The translations under genes and the position numbers were made by a program. A stretch of 61,209 nt of DNA from NCBI RefSeq assembly GCF_021442385.1, contig NZ_MUZA01000034.1, forward strand, positions 1 through 61,209, read 5' to 3'. Below are positions 24,456 through 33,640 of this stretch, piece after piece (position 1 is the stretch's first letter; every line of letters starts with the position of its first letter). The notes under the pieces were generated by a model. That model saw nothing but the letters and a program-made list of their open reading frames with translations, was not told where the DNA came from and did not search any database. Source of the DNA: Micromonospora sp. MH99 (GTDB taxonomy: Bacteria; Actinomycetota; Actinomycetes; Mycobacteriales; Micromonosporaceae).

Positions 24456-24608
24456 CCCACGTGGGAGAGACCGCCCGAGAGCAGCAGGGGCGGCGCCGAA
24501 GGGGCAAATCCTCCCCGGAACCTCTCAGGCAAAAGGACCTCGTGGGCAGGCACTGTGGAGCGCTGTGCGGGCGCGACAGAGGGGGAGGCCGATCCGTCGA
24601 CCTCGCCC
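24456..24608 (+). promoter_or_regulatory. Glycine riboswitch leader of gcvP
   Basis: The aptamer (about 24456-24546) has P1 CCCACG (24456-24461) pairing with CGTGGG (24541-24546), plus GAGAG pairing with CTCTC. The conserved glycine-aptamer strings are GCCGAAGGGGCAA and CTCTCAGGCAAAAGGAC. Only one aptamer is convincing. Downstream GGGGGAGG (24581-24588) can pair with CCTCGCCC (24601-24608), just before the GGGAGCG ribosome site and ATG 24622, which could be the expression platform. Glycine would switch on glycine cleavage. Confidence 0.88.
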
Positions 24609-24621
24609 GGGAGCGCCAAAG

Positions 24622-27456
24622 ATGTCCGTAGAGCAGTTCGCCACCCGTCACATCGGTCCCGGCCCCGACGATGAGCGTCGCATGCTGGAGGTCGTCGGCC
24701 ACGACTCGATCGACGAGCTGATGGACGCCGCGATCCCCGAGGTGATCCGCTGGCACGGCACCCTCGACCTGCCGGAGGCGGCCACCGAGGCCGAGGCGAT
24801 CGCCGAGCTGCGGGCCCTCGCGGCCCGCAACACCGTCGCCGTGTCGATGATCGGCCTGGGCTACCACGGCACGCACACCCCGGCGGTGATCCGCCGGAAC
24901 GTCCTGGAGGACCCGGCCTGGTACACGGCGTACACGCCGTACCAGCCGGAGATCAGCCAGGGCCGGCTCGAGGCGCTGCTGAACTTCCAGACGATGGTCA
25001 CCGATTTGACCGGCCTGGCCACCGCGAACGCCTCCATGCTCGACGAGGGCACCGCCGCCGCGGAGGCGATGACCCTCGCCCGGCGGGCGTCCAAGAGCAA
25101 GAGCGGGGTGTACGTCGTCGACGCCGACGCCCTGCCGCAGACCATCGCGGTGATCACCAGCCGGGCGGTGCCACTCGGCATCGATGTGCGGGTCCTCGAC
25201 GTCGAGCGCGACGAGCTGCCGGCCGAGTTCTTCGGCCTGCACCTGCAGTACCCGGGCGCGTCCGGCGCGGTGCGTGACCACGCGGGTCTCGTCGAGGCGG
25301 CGCACGCCGTCGGGGCCCTGGTGACCGTCGCGGCGGACCTGCTGGCGTTGACGCTGCTGCGGGCGCCGGGGGAGATCGGGGCGGACATCGCCGCCGGCAC
25401 CACCCAGCGGTTCGGCGTACCGATGGGCTTCGGTGGGCCGCACGCCGGTTACCTGGCGGTGCGCTCGGGCCTGGAGCGGATGCTGCCCGGGCGCCTGGTC
25501 GGGGTGTCCCGCGACGCGGACGGCAACCCGGCCTACCGGCTGGCGTTGCAGACCCGCGAGCAGCACATCCGGCGGGAGAAGGCGACCAGCAACATCTGCA
25601 CCGCGCAGGTGCTCCTCGCGGTGATGGCCGGCATGTACGCCGTCTACCACGGCCCGGACGGGCTGCGCGACATCGCGGCGCGTACCCACCGGATGGCGGC
25701 TTCGCTCGGGGCGGTGCTGCGCGGCGCGGGCATCGAGCTGGAACACCAGCGGTTCTTCGACACGATCACCGCGATCGTGCCGGGACAGGCCGCGGAGGTG
25801 GTCGCGGCCGCAGCGGACGGCGGCGTCAACCTGCGGCTGATCGACGCCGACCGGGTGGGCATCTCATGCGACGAGACCACCACGGGCGCACACGTGAAGG
25901 CGGTGGTGGCCGCGTTCGGTGTCGAGTTCCGCACCACCACTCCCCGCGACTTCGACGAGAGCCCAATCCCGGGGGCCCTGGCCCGTACCAGCGACTTCCT
26001 GACCCACCCGGTGTTCCGTAGCCACCACTCGGAGACGGCGATGCTGCGCTACCTGCGGCGGCTGTCGGACTTCGACTACGCCCTGGACCGGGGCATGATC
26101 CCCCTCGGTTCGTGCACGATGAAGCTGAACGCGACCACCGAGATGGAGCCGATCTCCTGGGCGGAGTTCGCCAACATCCACCCGTTCGCGCCGGACGACC
26201 AGACCGCCGGGTACCGGGAGATGATCGGTCAGCTGGAGTCGTGGCTGGCCGAGGTGACCGGCTACGACGCGGTGAGCGTGCAGCCCAACGCCGGCTCCCA
26301 GGGTGAGCTGGCCGGGCTGCTGGCCATCCGCTCCTACCACGCCTCGCGGGGCGAGACGCACCGCGACGTGTGCCTGATCCCGTCGTCGGCGCACGGCACC
26401 AACGCGGCGTCGGCGGTGATGGCCGGCATGCGGGTCGTCGTGGTGGCCTGCGACGACGACGGCAACGTCGACCTCGTCGACCTCGACGCGAAGATCGACA
26501 AGCACCGCGACGCGCTCGCCGCGATCATGGTGACGTACCCGTCGACGCACGGTGTGTACGAGACGGGCATCGCGTCGCTGTGCGCGAAGGTCCACGACGC
26601 CGGCGGTCAGGTGTACGTCGACGGGGCGAACCTCAACGCCCTCGTCGGGTTCGCCAAGCCGGGCAAGTTCGGCGCGGACGTGTCGCACCTGAACCTGCAC
26701 AAGACGTTCTGCATCCCGCACGGCGGCGGTGGCCCCGGGGTGGGCCCGGTGGCGGTGCGCGCGCACCTGGCGCCGTTCCTGCCCGGTGACCCGCTCGGCG
26801 CGCACGTCAACGCCACCCCGGCGATCTCGGCGGCGAAGTACGGGTCGGCGGGGATCCTGCCGATCCCGTGGGCGTACCTGCGGATGATGGGCGCCGAGGG
26901 CCTGACCCGGGCCACCGGCGTGGCCGTCCTCGCCGCGAACTACGTGGCGGCGCGGCTGCGCGGGCACTACCCGGTGCTGTACGCCGGCAACAAGGGCCTG
27001 GTGGCCCACGAGTGCATCCTCGACCTGCGGCCGTTGACCAAGGCGACCGGGGTGAGCGTCGACGACGTGGCGAAGCGCCTGATCGACTACGGCTTCCACG
27101 CGCCGACGATGTCGTTCCCCGTCGCCGGGACGCTGATGGTCGAGCCGACCGAAAGCGAGGACCTGGCCGAGCTGGACCGGTTCTGCGACGCGATGATCGC
27201 GATCCGCGCGGAGATCGACCAGGTGGGGTCGGGGCAGTGGCCGGCGGGGGACAACCCCCTGGCGAACGCGCCGCACACCGCGGCGATGGTCAGCGGCGAC
27301 GAGTGGCCGCACGCGTACCCGCGTTCGGTGGGCGCGTACCCGGGCGGGGTCGACCGGGCCGGGAAGTACTGGCCGCCGGTGCGGCGCATCGACGGCGCGT
27401 ACGGAGACCGGAACCTGGTCTGCTCGTGCCCGTCGCCGGAGGCGTTCGAGGACTGA
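24622..27456 (+). CDS. gcvP: Glycine dehydrogenase (decarboxylating), P protein
   Basis: This 944-residue PLP enzyme decarboxylates glycine and passes the aminomethyl group to GcvH. Both halves are fused in one chain as in E. coli and M. tuberculosis GcvB. The N-terminal half has FATRHIGPGPDDERRML and RREKATSNICTAQ. The C-terminal half has the PLP lysine in VSHLNLHKTFCIPHGGGGPG and DRGMIPLGSCTMKLNATTEM. ATG 24622 follows the riboswitch. It continues the Rv1822-Rv1832 gene order after a 6.7-kb variable segment. Confidence 0.97.
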   Translation: MSVEQFATRHIGPGPDDERRMLEVVGHDSIDELMDAAIPEVIRWHGTLDLPEAATEAEAIAELRALAARNTVAVSMIGLGYHGTHTPAVIRRNVLEDPAWYTAYTPYQPEISQGRLEALLNFQTMVTDLTGLATANASMLDEGTAAAEAMTLARRASKSKSGVYVVDADALPQTIAVITSRAVPLGIDVRVLDVERDELPAEFFGLHLQYPGASGAVRDHAGLVEAAHAVGALVTVAADLLALTLLRAPGEIGADIAAGTTQRFGVPMGFGGPHAGYLAVRSGLERMLPGRLVGVSRDADGNPAYRLALQTREQHIRREKATSNICTAQVLLAVMAGMYAVYHGPDGLRDIAARTHRMAASLGAVLRGAGIELEHQRFFDTITAIVPGQAAEVVAAAADGGVNLRLIDADRVGISCDETTTGAHVKAVVAAFGVEFRTTTPRDFDESPIPGALARTSDFLTHPVFRSHHSETAMLRYLRRLSDFDYALDRGMIPLGSCTMKLNATTEMEPISWAEFANIHPFAPDDQTAGYREMIGQLESWLAEVTGYDAVSVQPNAGSQGELAGLLAIRSYHASRGETHRDVCLIPSSAHGTNAASAVMAGMRVVVVACDDDGNVDLVDLDAKIDKHRDALAAIMVTYPSTHGVYETGIASLCAKVHDAGGQVYVDGANLNALVGFAKPGKFGADVSHLNLHKTFCIPHGGGGPGVGPVAVRAHLAPFLPGDPLGAHVNATPAISAAKYGSAGILPIPWAYLRMMGAEGLTRATGVAVLAANYVAARLRGHYPVLYAGNKGLVAHECILDLRPLTKATGVSVDDVAKRLIDYGFHAPTMSFPVAGTLMVEPTESEDLAELDRFCDAMIAIRAEIDQVGSGQWPAGDNPLANAPHTAAMVSGDEWPHAYPRSVGAYPGGVDRAGKYWPPVRRIDGAYGDRNLVCSCPSPEAFED

Positions 27457-27465
27457 CGTCGGCAG

Positions 27466-27496
27466 GCCGGGGCGGGCGGTTTCTGGCCGCCCCGGC
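27466..27496 (+). terminator. Hairpin terminator after gcvP
   Basis: GCCGGGGCGG (27466-27475) pairs perfectly with CCGCCCCGGC (27487-27496) over an 11-nt loop, 10 nt after the gcvP stop. The remaining gap to the next gene on the minus strand holds nothing else I can support. Confidence 0.7.
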
Positions 27497-27581
27497 TACG
27501 CCGCGACCTGGGCGCAGACGTCCCGTACCGGGGGACTAGCCTGGGTCGACGGCGGCTGGTGTGGTGACGCTGGGTGGTCGT

Positions 27582-27782
27582 TCAGGCCACGAGAGCGTGT
27601 CGGGCGGGGCCGCGGTGCGGTGCGATGCTGCTGCCGTCGGGGAGCAGCTCGCCGGTGTCCTCGAAGACGATCACGCCGTTGCAGAGCAGGCTCCAGCCCT
27701 GCTCAGGGAAGCAGGCGAGGACCCGGGCGGCTTCCCGGTCGGTGGCTTCAGCTAAGGGGCAGGTCGGTTGGTGCTGGCACAT
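27582..27782 (-). CDS. DUF5999-like small protein, 66 aa
   Basis: The product begins MCQHQPTCPLAEATDREAAR and ends with the conserved stretch EQGWSLLCNGVIVFEDTGEL and PDGSSIAPHRGP. I recognise this as the small actinobacterial family often named DUF5999. The two N-terminal cysteines and histidine (CQHQPxC) hint at metal binding but this is not established. ATG 27782 has GGAG upstream; a longer GTG start at 27815 lacks one. Confidence 0.78.
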   Translation of the reverse strand: MCQHQPTCPLAEATDREAARVLACFPEQGWSLLCNGVIVFEDTGELLPDGSSIAPHRGPARHALVA

Positions 27783-27905
27783 CGGGTTCTCCGGACTGTG
27801 GGGGCACTGTGTCATGGTTCACATGACCAGTGACGCACAGTACCAAGCGAAAGTGTCCAGCATCGAGCAGGTGCCGGCCTGGCGTACGGGAAATCCACTG
27901 AACGG

Positions 27906-29099
27906 ATGAGGAAGGTCGGACCATACGGCGTGGAAACGCTCCCACAGGTGCTGGTCGATGTGCCGGCGGCACCCACCGCGTGTCGCGACACGCTCGCTGA
28001 ACGCGCCCGCCTGCACTGGCGCCGCACCGACGGCGGCGACCCCGCGGTCCTCGCCGAGGAGTTCCTCGCCGCGCACGGCCTGAACCTACGCGACCTCACC
28101 CGGCCCACCCCCACCCACCACGACACCCGCGCCTGCGGCGCCGCCCTCTACCTGTCTGCCGCCGCCGGAGCACACCTGGCCGGCGCCCCCACCGCGGCGC
28201 CCGAACCCGCCCCGACCCTGCCCGACCTCGCCGTCGTCGTCTACGACCACGGCCCCACCCGACGCGCCCCCGCCCGCACGGCGACACCCTGGTGGCTCGG
28301 CGACTGGACCGACAGCTGGACACCCGAGCAGCACGCCGCCGCCGTCGACGCCATCCGCGCCGCCATCGGCCGCGGCGACGTCTACCAGGCCAACATCGTC
28401 GGCCACGCCGCCGCCCCCTACACCGGCGACCCGCTGCCCGCCCTGCGCCGCCTCGGCGCGCTGCCCGGTGCCCGCTACGGCGGGGTCCTCACCGGCGACG
28501 GCTGGGCCATCGGCTGCGCCTCACCGGAAACCCTCATCGAGGTCCGCGACGGACACCTGATCACCCGACCCATCAAGGGCACCCGCCCCGCCACCGCCGC
28601 CGGCCGCGCCGAACTGCTCAGCAGCGCCAAGGAACGCGCCGAACACATCATGATCGTCGACCTGGAACGCAACGACCTCGCCCGCATCGCCCGCACCGGC
28701 ACCGTCACCGTCGACGACCTGTTCGCCGTACGCCGCTGGTGCGACCTGTGGCAGGCCGAGTCGACCGTACGCGCCACCGCCGCCGACGGCCTCGGCCTGG
28801 CCGACCTGCTGCGCGCCACCTGCCCCGGCGGCTCCGTCACCGGCGCCCCGAAACTCGCCGCCCTGACCCACATCGCCGCCGGAGAACCCGTCGGCCGCGG
28901 CGCCAGCATGGGCGCCCTCGGCTGGGTCGCACCCGGGCACGTCGACCTCGGCCTGACCATCCGCACCGCCGCCACCGACGGCGACATGATGCACACCTGG
29001 GCCGGCGGCGGCATCACCTGGGACAGCGACCCCGCCGCCGAGGTCGCCGAAGCCGCAGCGAAAACCGCGCCCATCCGCGCCACCCTGGCCGGACGCTGA
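27906..29099 (+). CDS. pabB: Aminodeoxychorismate synthase component I
   Basis: The 397-residue chorismate-utilising enzyme makes 4-amino-4-deoxychorismate for folate (p-aminobenzoate). The C-terminal chorismate-binding domain shows AIGRGDVYQANI, TRPIKGTRPAT, HIMIVDLERNDLARIA and CPGGSVTGAPKLAA. The lysine in PIKGT distinguishes PabB from anthranilate synthase (PIAGT), so folate rather than tryptophan is the likely pathway. No glutaminase subunit is nearby. ATG 27906 is the longest plausible start; GTG 27930 is possible. A short frame upstream overlaps the start in ATGA. Confidence 0.88.
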   Translation: MRKVGPYGVETLPQVLVDVPAAPTACRDTLAERARLHWRRTDGGDPAVLAEEFLAAHGLNLRDLTRPTPTHHDTRACGAALYLSAAAGAHLAGAPTAAPEPAPTLPDLAVVVYDHGPTRRAPARTATPWWLGDWTDSWTPEQHAAAVDAIRAAIGRGDVYQANIVGHAAAPYTGDPLPALRRLGALPGARYGGVLTGDGWAIGCASPETLIEVRDGHLITRPIKGTRPATAAGRAELLSSAKERAEHIMIVDLERNDLARIARTGTVTVDDLFAVRRWCDLWQAESTVRATAADGLGLADLLRATCPGGSVTGAPKLAALTHIAAGEPVGRGASMGALGWVAPGHVDLGLTIRTAATDGDMMHTWAGGGITWDSDPAAEVAEAAAKTAPIRATLAGR

Positions 29100-29130
29100 C
29101 CCGGCCACCCGCGGCGATACGCTGACCCCC

Positions 29131-29640
29131 ATGACCATGCGGCCCATCCGGATCATCGGCGACCCCGTCCTGCGCACCGAATGCGAGCCGGTCACCACCT
29201 TCGACGCCGAGCTGCGCGCCCTGGTCACCGACCTGATGGACACCCTGCTGGGCGAACCCGGCCGCGCCGGCGTCGCCGCACCGCAGATCGGCGTCGACGC
29301 CCAGGTGTTCGTCTACGACGCCGACGGCCACCGCGGCCACCTCATCAACCCCACCCTGGAACTGTCCGACGAACTCCAGGACGACGAGGAAGGCTGCCTG
29401 TCCATCCCCGGGCTGTACTTCCCGACCGTACGGGCCCTGCACGCCACCGCTCACGGCGTCGATCAGAACGGCGAACCACTCACCATCAGCGGCACCGGCT
29501 TCCTCGCCCGCGCCCTGCAACACGAGACCGACCACCTGCGCGGCACCCTCTACGTCGACACCCTGCGCGGCGACACCCGCCGCCGGGCCCTGCGCGAGAT
29601 CCGCGCCGGCCGCTTCGACTCACCCAGCCGCCGCGCCTAG
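29131..29640 (+). CDS. def: Peptide deformylase
   Basis: The 169-residue metalloenzyme removes the formyl group from nascent proteins. All three active-site motifs are present: GVAAPQIG, EEGCLSIPG (metal Cys) and QHETDHLRG (the HExDH pair of His ligands and Glu). ATG 29131 lies 7 nt after TACGCT (29118-29123), suggesting a leaderless transcript. Downstream is the convergent TSUP gene. Confidence 0.95.
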   Translation: MTMRPIRIIGDPVLRTECEPVTTFDAELRALVTDLMDTLLGEPGRAGVAAPQIGVDAQVFVYDADGHRGHLINPTLELSDELQDDEEGCLSIPGLYFPTVRALHATAHGVDQNGEPLTISGTGFLARALQHETDHLRGTLYVDTLRGDTRRRALREIRAGRFDSPSRRA

Positions 29641-29665
29641 AGCCCCCACACCCGGGCCCGCCCGG

Positions 29666-30439
29666 TCAGCGGGCCACCCACTGGTCGTGACCCAACTTGG
29701 CGACCAACGCCAGCACCACGACCAGCAGCACCACCCGCACGAACCCCGACCCGCGCCGCAACGCCATCCGCGCACCCAGCACCGCGCCCGCGACGTTGCA
29801 CACCGCCATCCCCGCGCCCAGCAACCACCACACGTGCCCGGTCACCCCGAACACCACCAACGCGCCCAGGTTCGTGCCCGCGTTGATCACCTTCGCCATC
29901 GCCGACCCGTGCACGAAGTCCGCACCGATCAGCGCCGTGAACGCCACCACCAGGAACGTGCCCGTACCCGGCCCGATCAACCCGTCGTACAGGGCGATAC
30001 CCACACCGGCCACACCGATCGCCACCGCGACCCGCACCGGCGTCCGCCGCGCCGGCACCGCCACCACCCCCAGCCGCGGACGCAGCAGCACGAACGCCGC
30101 CACCGCCACCAGGACCACCAACACCACCGGCCGGTACGCCGACGCCGGCACCGCCCCGGCCAACGCCGCACCCACCCCGGCGCTGAGCACCGCCAACCCC
30201 GCCGCCGGCCCCACCACCCGCCAGTCGAGCTTCGTCCGCCGCGCGTACGTCGCCGCCGCCGTCGTCGTACCGAAGATCGCCGCCAACTTGTTCGTGCCCA
30301 ACGCCGTGGCCACCGGCAACCCCGGCGCAGCCACCAGCAACGCCGGCAACAGCAACAACCCACCACCGCCGACCACGGCGTCCACCCACCCGGCCATCGC
30401 CGCGGCGACCAGCAACGTACTCAGCGATACGGCGTCCAC
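29666..30439 (-). CDS. TSUP (TauE/SafE) family membrane transporter
   Basis: The 257-residue protein has about eight hydrophobic helices and the two TSUP repeats: GWVDAVVGGGGLLLLPALLV with ALGTNKLAAIFGTTTAA in the first half, and YDGLIGPGTGTFLVVAFTAL with NAGTNLGALVVF in the second. Family members export sulfite, sulfoacetate or other small organosulfur anions. GTG 30439 has GGGAAGAA upstream. No sulfur genes adjoin this copy, so the substrate is open; a second TSUP gene lies at 47389. Confidence 0.88.
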   Translation of the reverse strand: MDAVSLSTLLVAAAMAGWVDAVVGGGGLLLLPALLVAAPGLPVATALGTNKLAAIFGTTTAAATYARRTKLDWRVVGPAAGLAVLSAGVGAALAGAVPASAYRPVVLVVLVAVAAFVLLRPRLGVVAVPARRTPVRVAVAIGVAGVGIALYDGLIGPGTGTFLVVAFTALIGADFVHGSAMAKVINAGTNLGALVVFGVTGHVWWLLGAGMAVCNVAGAVLGARMALRRGSGFVRVVLLVVVLALVAKLGHDQWVAR

Positions 30440-30500
30440 GGGCCGCAATTCTTCCCACCCGACGCACCCGACCGGCCCCCGAAGTGGCAAGACTCACCGC

Positions 30501-30587
30501 TCACCGACCCCGCGTACGCCGCAACCACACCCCCAACGCGCCAACCGCCACGAACACCAGCATCGAACACAGCAGCACCTTCACCAC
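30501..30587 (-). CDS. Putative 28-residue single-helix membrane peptide
   Basis: On the minus strand a frame from GTG 30587 (or GTG 30584) to TGA 30501-30503 encodes VVKVLLCSMLVFVAVGALGV then WLRRTRGR. This is one hydrophobic helix followed by a positively charged end, a typical small inner-membrane peptide. GGGAGGG lies about 8 nt before the start. The TSUP gene follows on the same strand. The frame is short and could be chance, but the ribosome site and the hydrophobic/basic order argue for it. Confidence 0.4.
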   Translation of the reverse strand: MVKVLLCSMLVFVAVGALGVWLRRTRGR

Positions 30588-30622
30588 ACGGCAACCCTCC
30601 CACGGGGACGTAAGGTGCAGGA

Positions 30623-31402
30623 GTGCGCCTGGCCACCTTCAACCTGCTGCACGGCCGATCCCTGACCGACGGACTCGTCAACCCCGACCGCCTCGCCGCC
30701 GCCGTACGCGCCCTCGACGCCGACGTCCTCGCCCTGCAGGAGGTCGACCGCGACCAACACCGCAGCGGCAACCTCGACCTCACCGCCATCGCCGCCCGGG
30801 CCCTCGACGCGCCACACCACCGCTTCGCCGCCGCCGTCGTCGGCACCCCCGGCGAACAGTTCCGCCCCCTGCGCCACGACGACGACGGCCACGGCGAACC
30901 CTGCTACGGCATCGGCCTCATCAGCCGCTACCCCGTACGCAGCTGGCACGTCACCCGACTCAAGCCCGCCCCCGTGCGCTCACCGGTCTACGTCCCCGGC
31001 CCCGGCGGCGGCCTCATCCTGCTGCACGACGAACCCCGCGTCGTCCTCGCCGCCGTCCTCGACACCCCACACGGCCCCCTCACCGCCGCCGCGACCCACC
31101 TGTCGTTCGTGCCCGGCTGGAACGCCCGCCAACTCCGCCAGACCGTGCGCGCCCTGCGCGCGCTACCCGGCCCCCGCGTCCTGCTCGGCGACCTCAACCT
31201 GCCCGCAGGCCCGGCCCGGTTCATCTCCGGCTGGCGCCCCCTGGGCCGACGGCCCACCTACCCCTCCGGGCAGCCCCGCGTCCAACTCGACCACGTCCTG
31301 GCCGACCGGCACGCCCTCGGCCAGCTCCCACCCGTACGGGCCGTCACCGCACCACCGTCCACCATCTCCGACCACCGCCCCCTGCTGGTCGACCTCGGCT
31401 GA
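30623..31402 (+). CDS. Endonuclease/exonuclease/phosphatase-fold protein
   Basis: A 259-residue EEP-superfamily enzyme. It begins RLATFNLLHGRS, has the metal-binding Glu in LALQEVDRDQ, then THLSF, LLGDLNLPAG (DxN) and a final ISDHRPLLVDL (SDH). These are the catalytic motifs of the DNase I/sphingomyelinase fold, so a metal-dependent phosphodiesterase is certain in outline but not in substrate. No signal peptide is visible, so it is cytoplasmic. GTG 30623 follows TAAGGT (30611-30616) by 6 nt, a leaderless arrangement. Confidence 0.85.
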   Translation: MRLATFNLLHGRSLTDGLVNPDRLAAAVRALDADVLALQEVDRDQHRSGNLDLTAIAARALDAPHHRFAAAVVGTPGEQFRPLRHDDDGHGEPCYGIGLISRYPVRSWHVTRLKPAPVRSPVYVPGPGGGLILLHDEPRVVLAAVLDTPHGPLTAAATHLSFVPGWNARQLRQTVRALRALPGPRVLLGDLNLPAGPARFISGWRPLGRRPTYPSGQPRVQLDHVLADRHALGQLPPVRAVTAPPSTISDHRPLLVDLG

Positions 31403-31518
31403 CGGACCCCGACTCCCCGCAGCCAGCGCCGAGCCGCAAGATTCCCTCAAGATCATTGCATCGACGAACCCCGACGATCATGCTGGGCGGGTCGCGCCAC
31501 GATCACGTCGGAGGCCAC

Positions 31519-33627
31519 ATGAGACGCCCGCGAACCACCCTCGTCGCCGCAGCCACCCTCATCGCTCTCACCCTCACCACCGCACCCACCCCCGCCAACG
31601 CCCAGAGCGCCGCGCAACCCAACCAGGTCGCCGACCTCACCGTCCGCCAGGCCGACGGGTACGCCACCCTCGCCTGGACGCCCGTCGACGGCGCCACCGA
31701 CTACCAGATCGAACGCACCGCGGTCGACACCAACGGCACCCCCACCGGCGCACCGACAATCGTCGGCGTCTGGCGCCCCAACCGCCAGATCAACCAGCAG
31801 GCACCCACCTTCGCCGACGCCGGATTCAACCCCGGCGACAGCTTCCAGTGGCGCGTGCGCGCCCGCACCGGCACCACCGAACAGCCCTACTCCGAGCCCA
31901 TCACCGCCACCACCACCGCACCCTGGGGCAACCCCGACACCCCCGGCCAACAACTGCGCACCCAGTGGGAGACCACCCACGCCGCGCAGTACACCAGCGA
32001 CACCGACGAGTACGCCTACACCGCCGCCATCGACGCCCTCAGCGACCGCGTACGCGTCGTCGAACTCGGCCGCACCGTCCAGAACCGACCCATCAACATG
32101 CTGGTCATCGGACACCCCACCCCGGCCACCACCCCCGAAGCCGTCGCCGCCACCGCACCCGTGGCCATCAACTGCAACGTGCACGGCAACGAACCCGGCG
32201 ACCGCGAAGCCTGCCTCATCATGGCCCGGCAACTCGCCTTCAGCACCGACCCCCGCATCACCGACCTGCTCAGCCACACCACAGTCCTGATCGTCCCCAC
32301 CATCAACGGAGACGGCCGCGCCAACAACACCCGCGGCAACTCCACCGGCCAGGACCTCAACCGCGACTACTCCCTGATCCGCCAACCCGAAACCGCCGCG
32401 TACATCAGGATGGTCCGCGACTACCGACCCGTCGCCGGCTACGACGGCCACGAGTTCGGCAACTCCCGCGCCGGCGACCTGCCCATGCTGCCGCCCCGGC
32501 ACCAGAACGTCCCCCAACCCATCTTCGACCAGTCCCAGGACATGATCGAAGGCCACATGTACGCCAAGGGCGCCGAAGCCGGCTGGTGGCCCTGCCCCTA
32601 CGGCTGCGAAGGCGGCGGCAACGTCGGCCTCAGCGAAGAAACCATCCTGCGCAACACCCTCGGCCTCAAGAACGTCACCAACTCCCTGCTGGAACTGCGC
32701 AGCTCCGGCGGACAGACCCGACCCGACGAGGGCAACACCGCCAACAACCGGCGCCGCAAGACCTACTCCGCCCTCTGGACGTTCCACCAGTTCCTCGACT
32801 ACCACCGCGCCGACCGCGCCAGCATCCTCACCTCCCGCGCCGAGGCCATCACGATCCAGGCCGCCAACACCGGCCGCCTCGTCTTCCGCGGCTCCCGCCC
32901 CATCCCCGCCCACCCCGCACCCCACCCGGGCGACAGCCCGCCGCCCCTGGACGCGCCCCCGGCCAACCTGATCCTCGACAACGCCCCCTGCGCCTACAAA
33001 CTCACCGACGCCCAGTACAACGGCGTGCGCACCGACGGACCCGGCGGCGTCGGCACCACCGTCGCCCAGCGCATCGCCGCCCACGGCTGGAAGGTCACCA
33101 AGACCACCGACGGCTACTACGTCCCCCTCAACCAGCCCGAACGCGGCCTCATCCCACTGCTGCTCGACCCGCTGGGCGTGGAGAAGCTCACCGACGGCGA
33201 ACGCGTCTACCCGACCCTCACCGGCCGCCGCAACGGACCACTTGTCGTCACCGGCTTCACCTGCGCCGCCAACGCCACCGTCAACGGACCGGTCACCGTC
33301 CGCGCCAGCGCGGCACTCGTCACGACCGGCACCACCATCAGCGGCCCGATCACCGCCAACGGCGCCGCCGGCGTCCTGCTCGCCGACAGCACCGTCAACG
33401 GCCCCGTCCAGATCACCAACACCACCGACGCGGTCTCCATCATCGACGTCACCGTCGCCGGCCCGCTCAACCTGACCGGCAACACCACCGGCACCGACAT
33501 CCCACTGCTGGCCGGCTCCACCATCCGCGGCCCTCTCACCTGCACCGGCAACAACCCCACGCCGACCAACCTCGGCGTCGCCAACACAGTGCACGGCCCC
33601 CGCACCACCGGGTGCGCGGCACTCTGA
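31519..33627 (+). CDS. Secreted M14-family zinc carboxypeptidase with C-terminal repeats
   Basis: The 702-residue precursor has a signal peptide (RRPRTTLVAAATLIALTLTT, cleavage near ANAQS). A fibronectin-III-like domain (about 38-135) and an M14 peptidase domain (about 150-430) follow. Zinc ligands are in NVHGNEPGDREA (HxxE) and YDGHEFG. DLNRDYSL carries the substrate-binding Asn-Arg and LLELRSSGG the catalytic Glu. The last 130 residues repeat a pattern around NGPVTV, SGPITAN, NGPVQI and AGPLNL, like a beta-helix. ATG 31519 follows GGAGG. It probably degrades peptides outside the cell. Confidence 0.9.
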   Translation: MRRPRTTLVAAATLIALTLTTAPTPANAQSAAQPNQVADLTVRQADGYATLAWTPVDGATDYQIERTAVDTNGTPTGAPTIVGVWRPNRQINQQAPTFADAGFNPGDSFQWRVRARTGTTEQPYSEPITATTTAPWGNPDTPGQQLRTQWETTHAAQYTSDTDEYAYTAAIDALSDRVRVVELGRTVQNRPINMLVIGHPTPATTPEAVAATAPVAINCNVHGNEPGDREACLIMARQLAFSTDPRITDLLSHTTVLIVPTINGDGRANNTRGNSTGQDLNRDYSLIRQPETAAYIRMVRDYRPVAGYDGHEFGNSRAGDLPMLPPRHQNVPQPIFDQSQDMIEGHMYAKGAEAGWWPCPYGCEGGGNVGLSEETILRNTLGLKNVTNSLLELRSSGGQTRPDEGNTANNRRRKTYSALWTFHQFLDYHRADRASILTSRAEAITIQAANTGRLVFRGSRPIPAHPAPHPGDSPPPLDAPPANLILDNAPCAYKLTDAQYNGVRTDGPGGVGTTVAQRIAAHGWKVTKTTDGYYVPLNQPERGLIPLLLDPLGVEKLTDGERVYPTLTGRRNGPLVVTGFTCAANATVNGPVTVRASAALVTTGTTISGPITANGAAGVLLADSTVNGPVQITNTTDAVSIIDVTVAGPLNLTGNTTGTDIPLLAGSTIRGPLTCTGNNPTPTNLGVANTVHGPRTTGCAAL

Positions 33628-33640
33628 GCCCCACCTGACC

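Noticed and set aside
24547..24621. Second glycine aptamer.
   Set aside because: The conserved core strings of the aptamer are not repeated; only a simple hairpin is seen.
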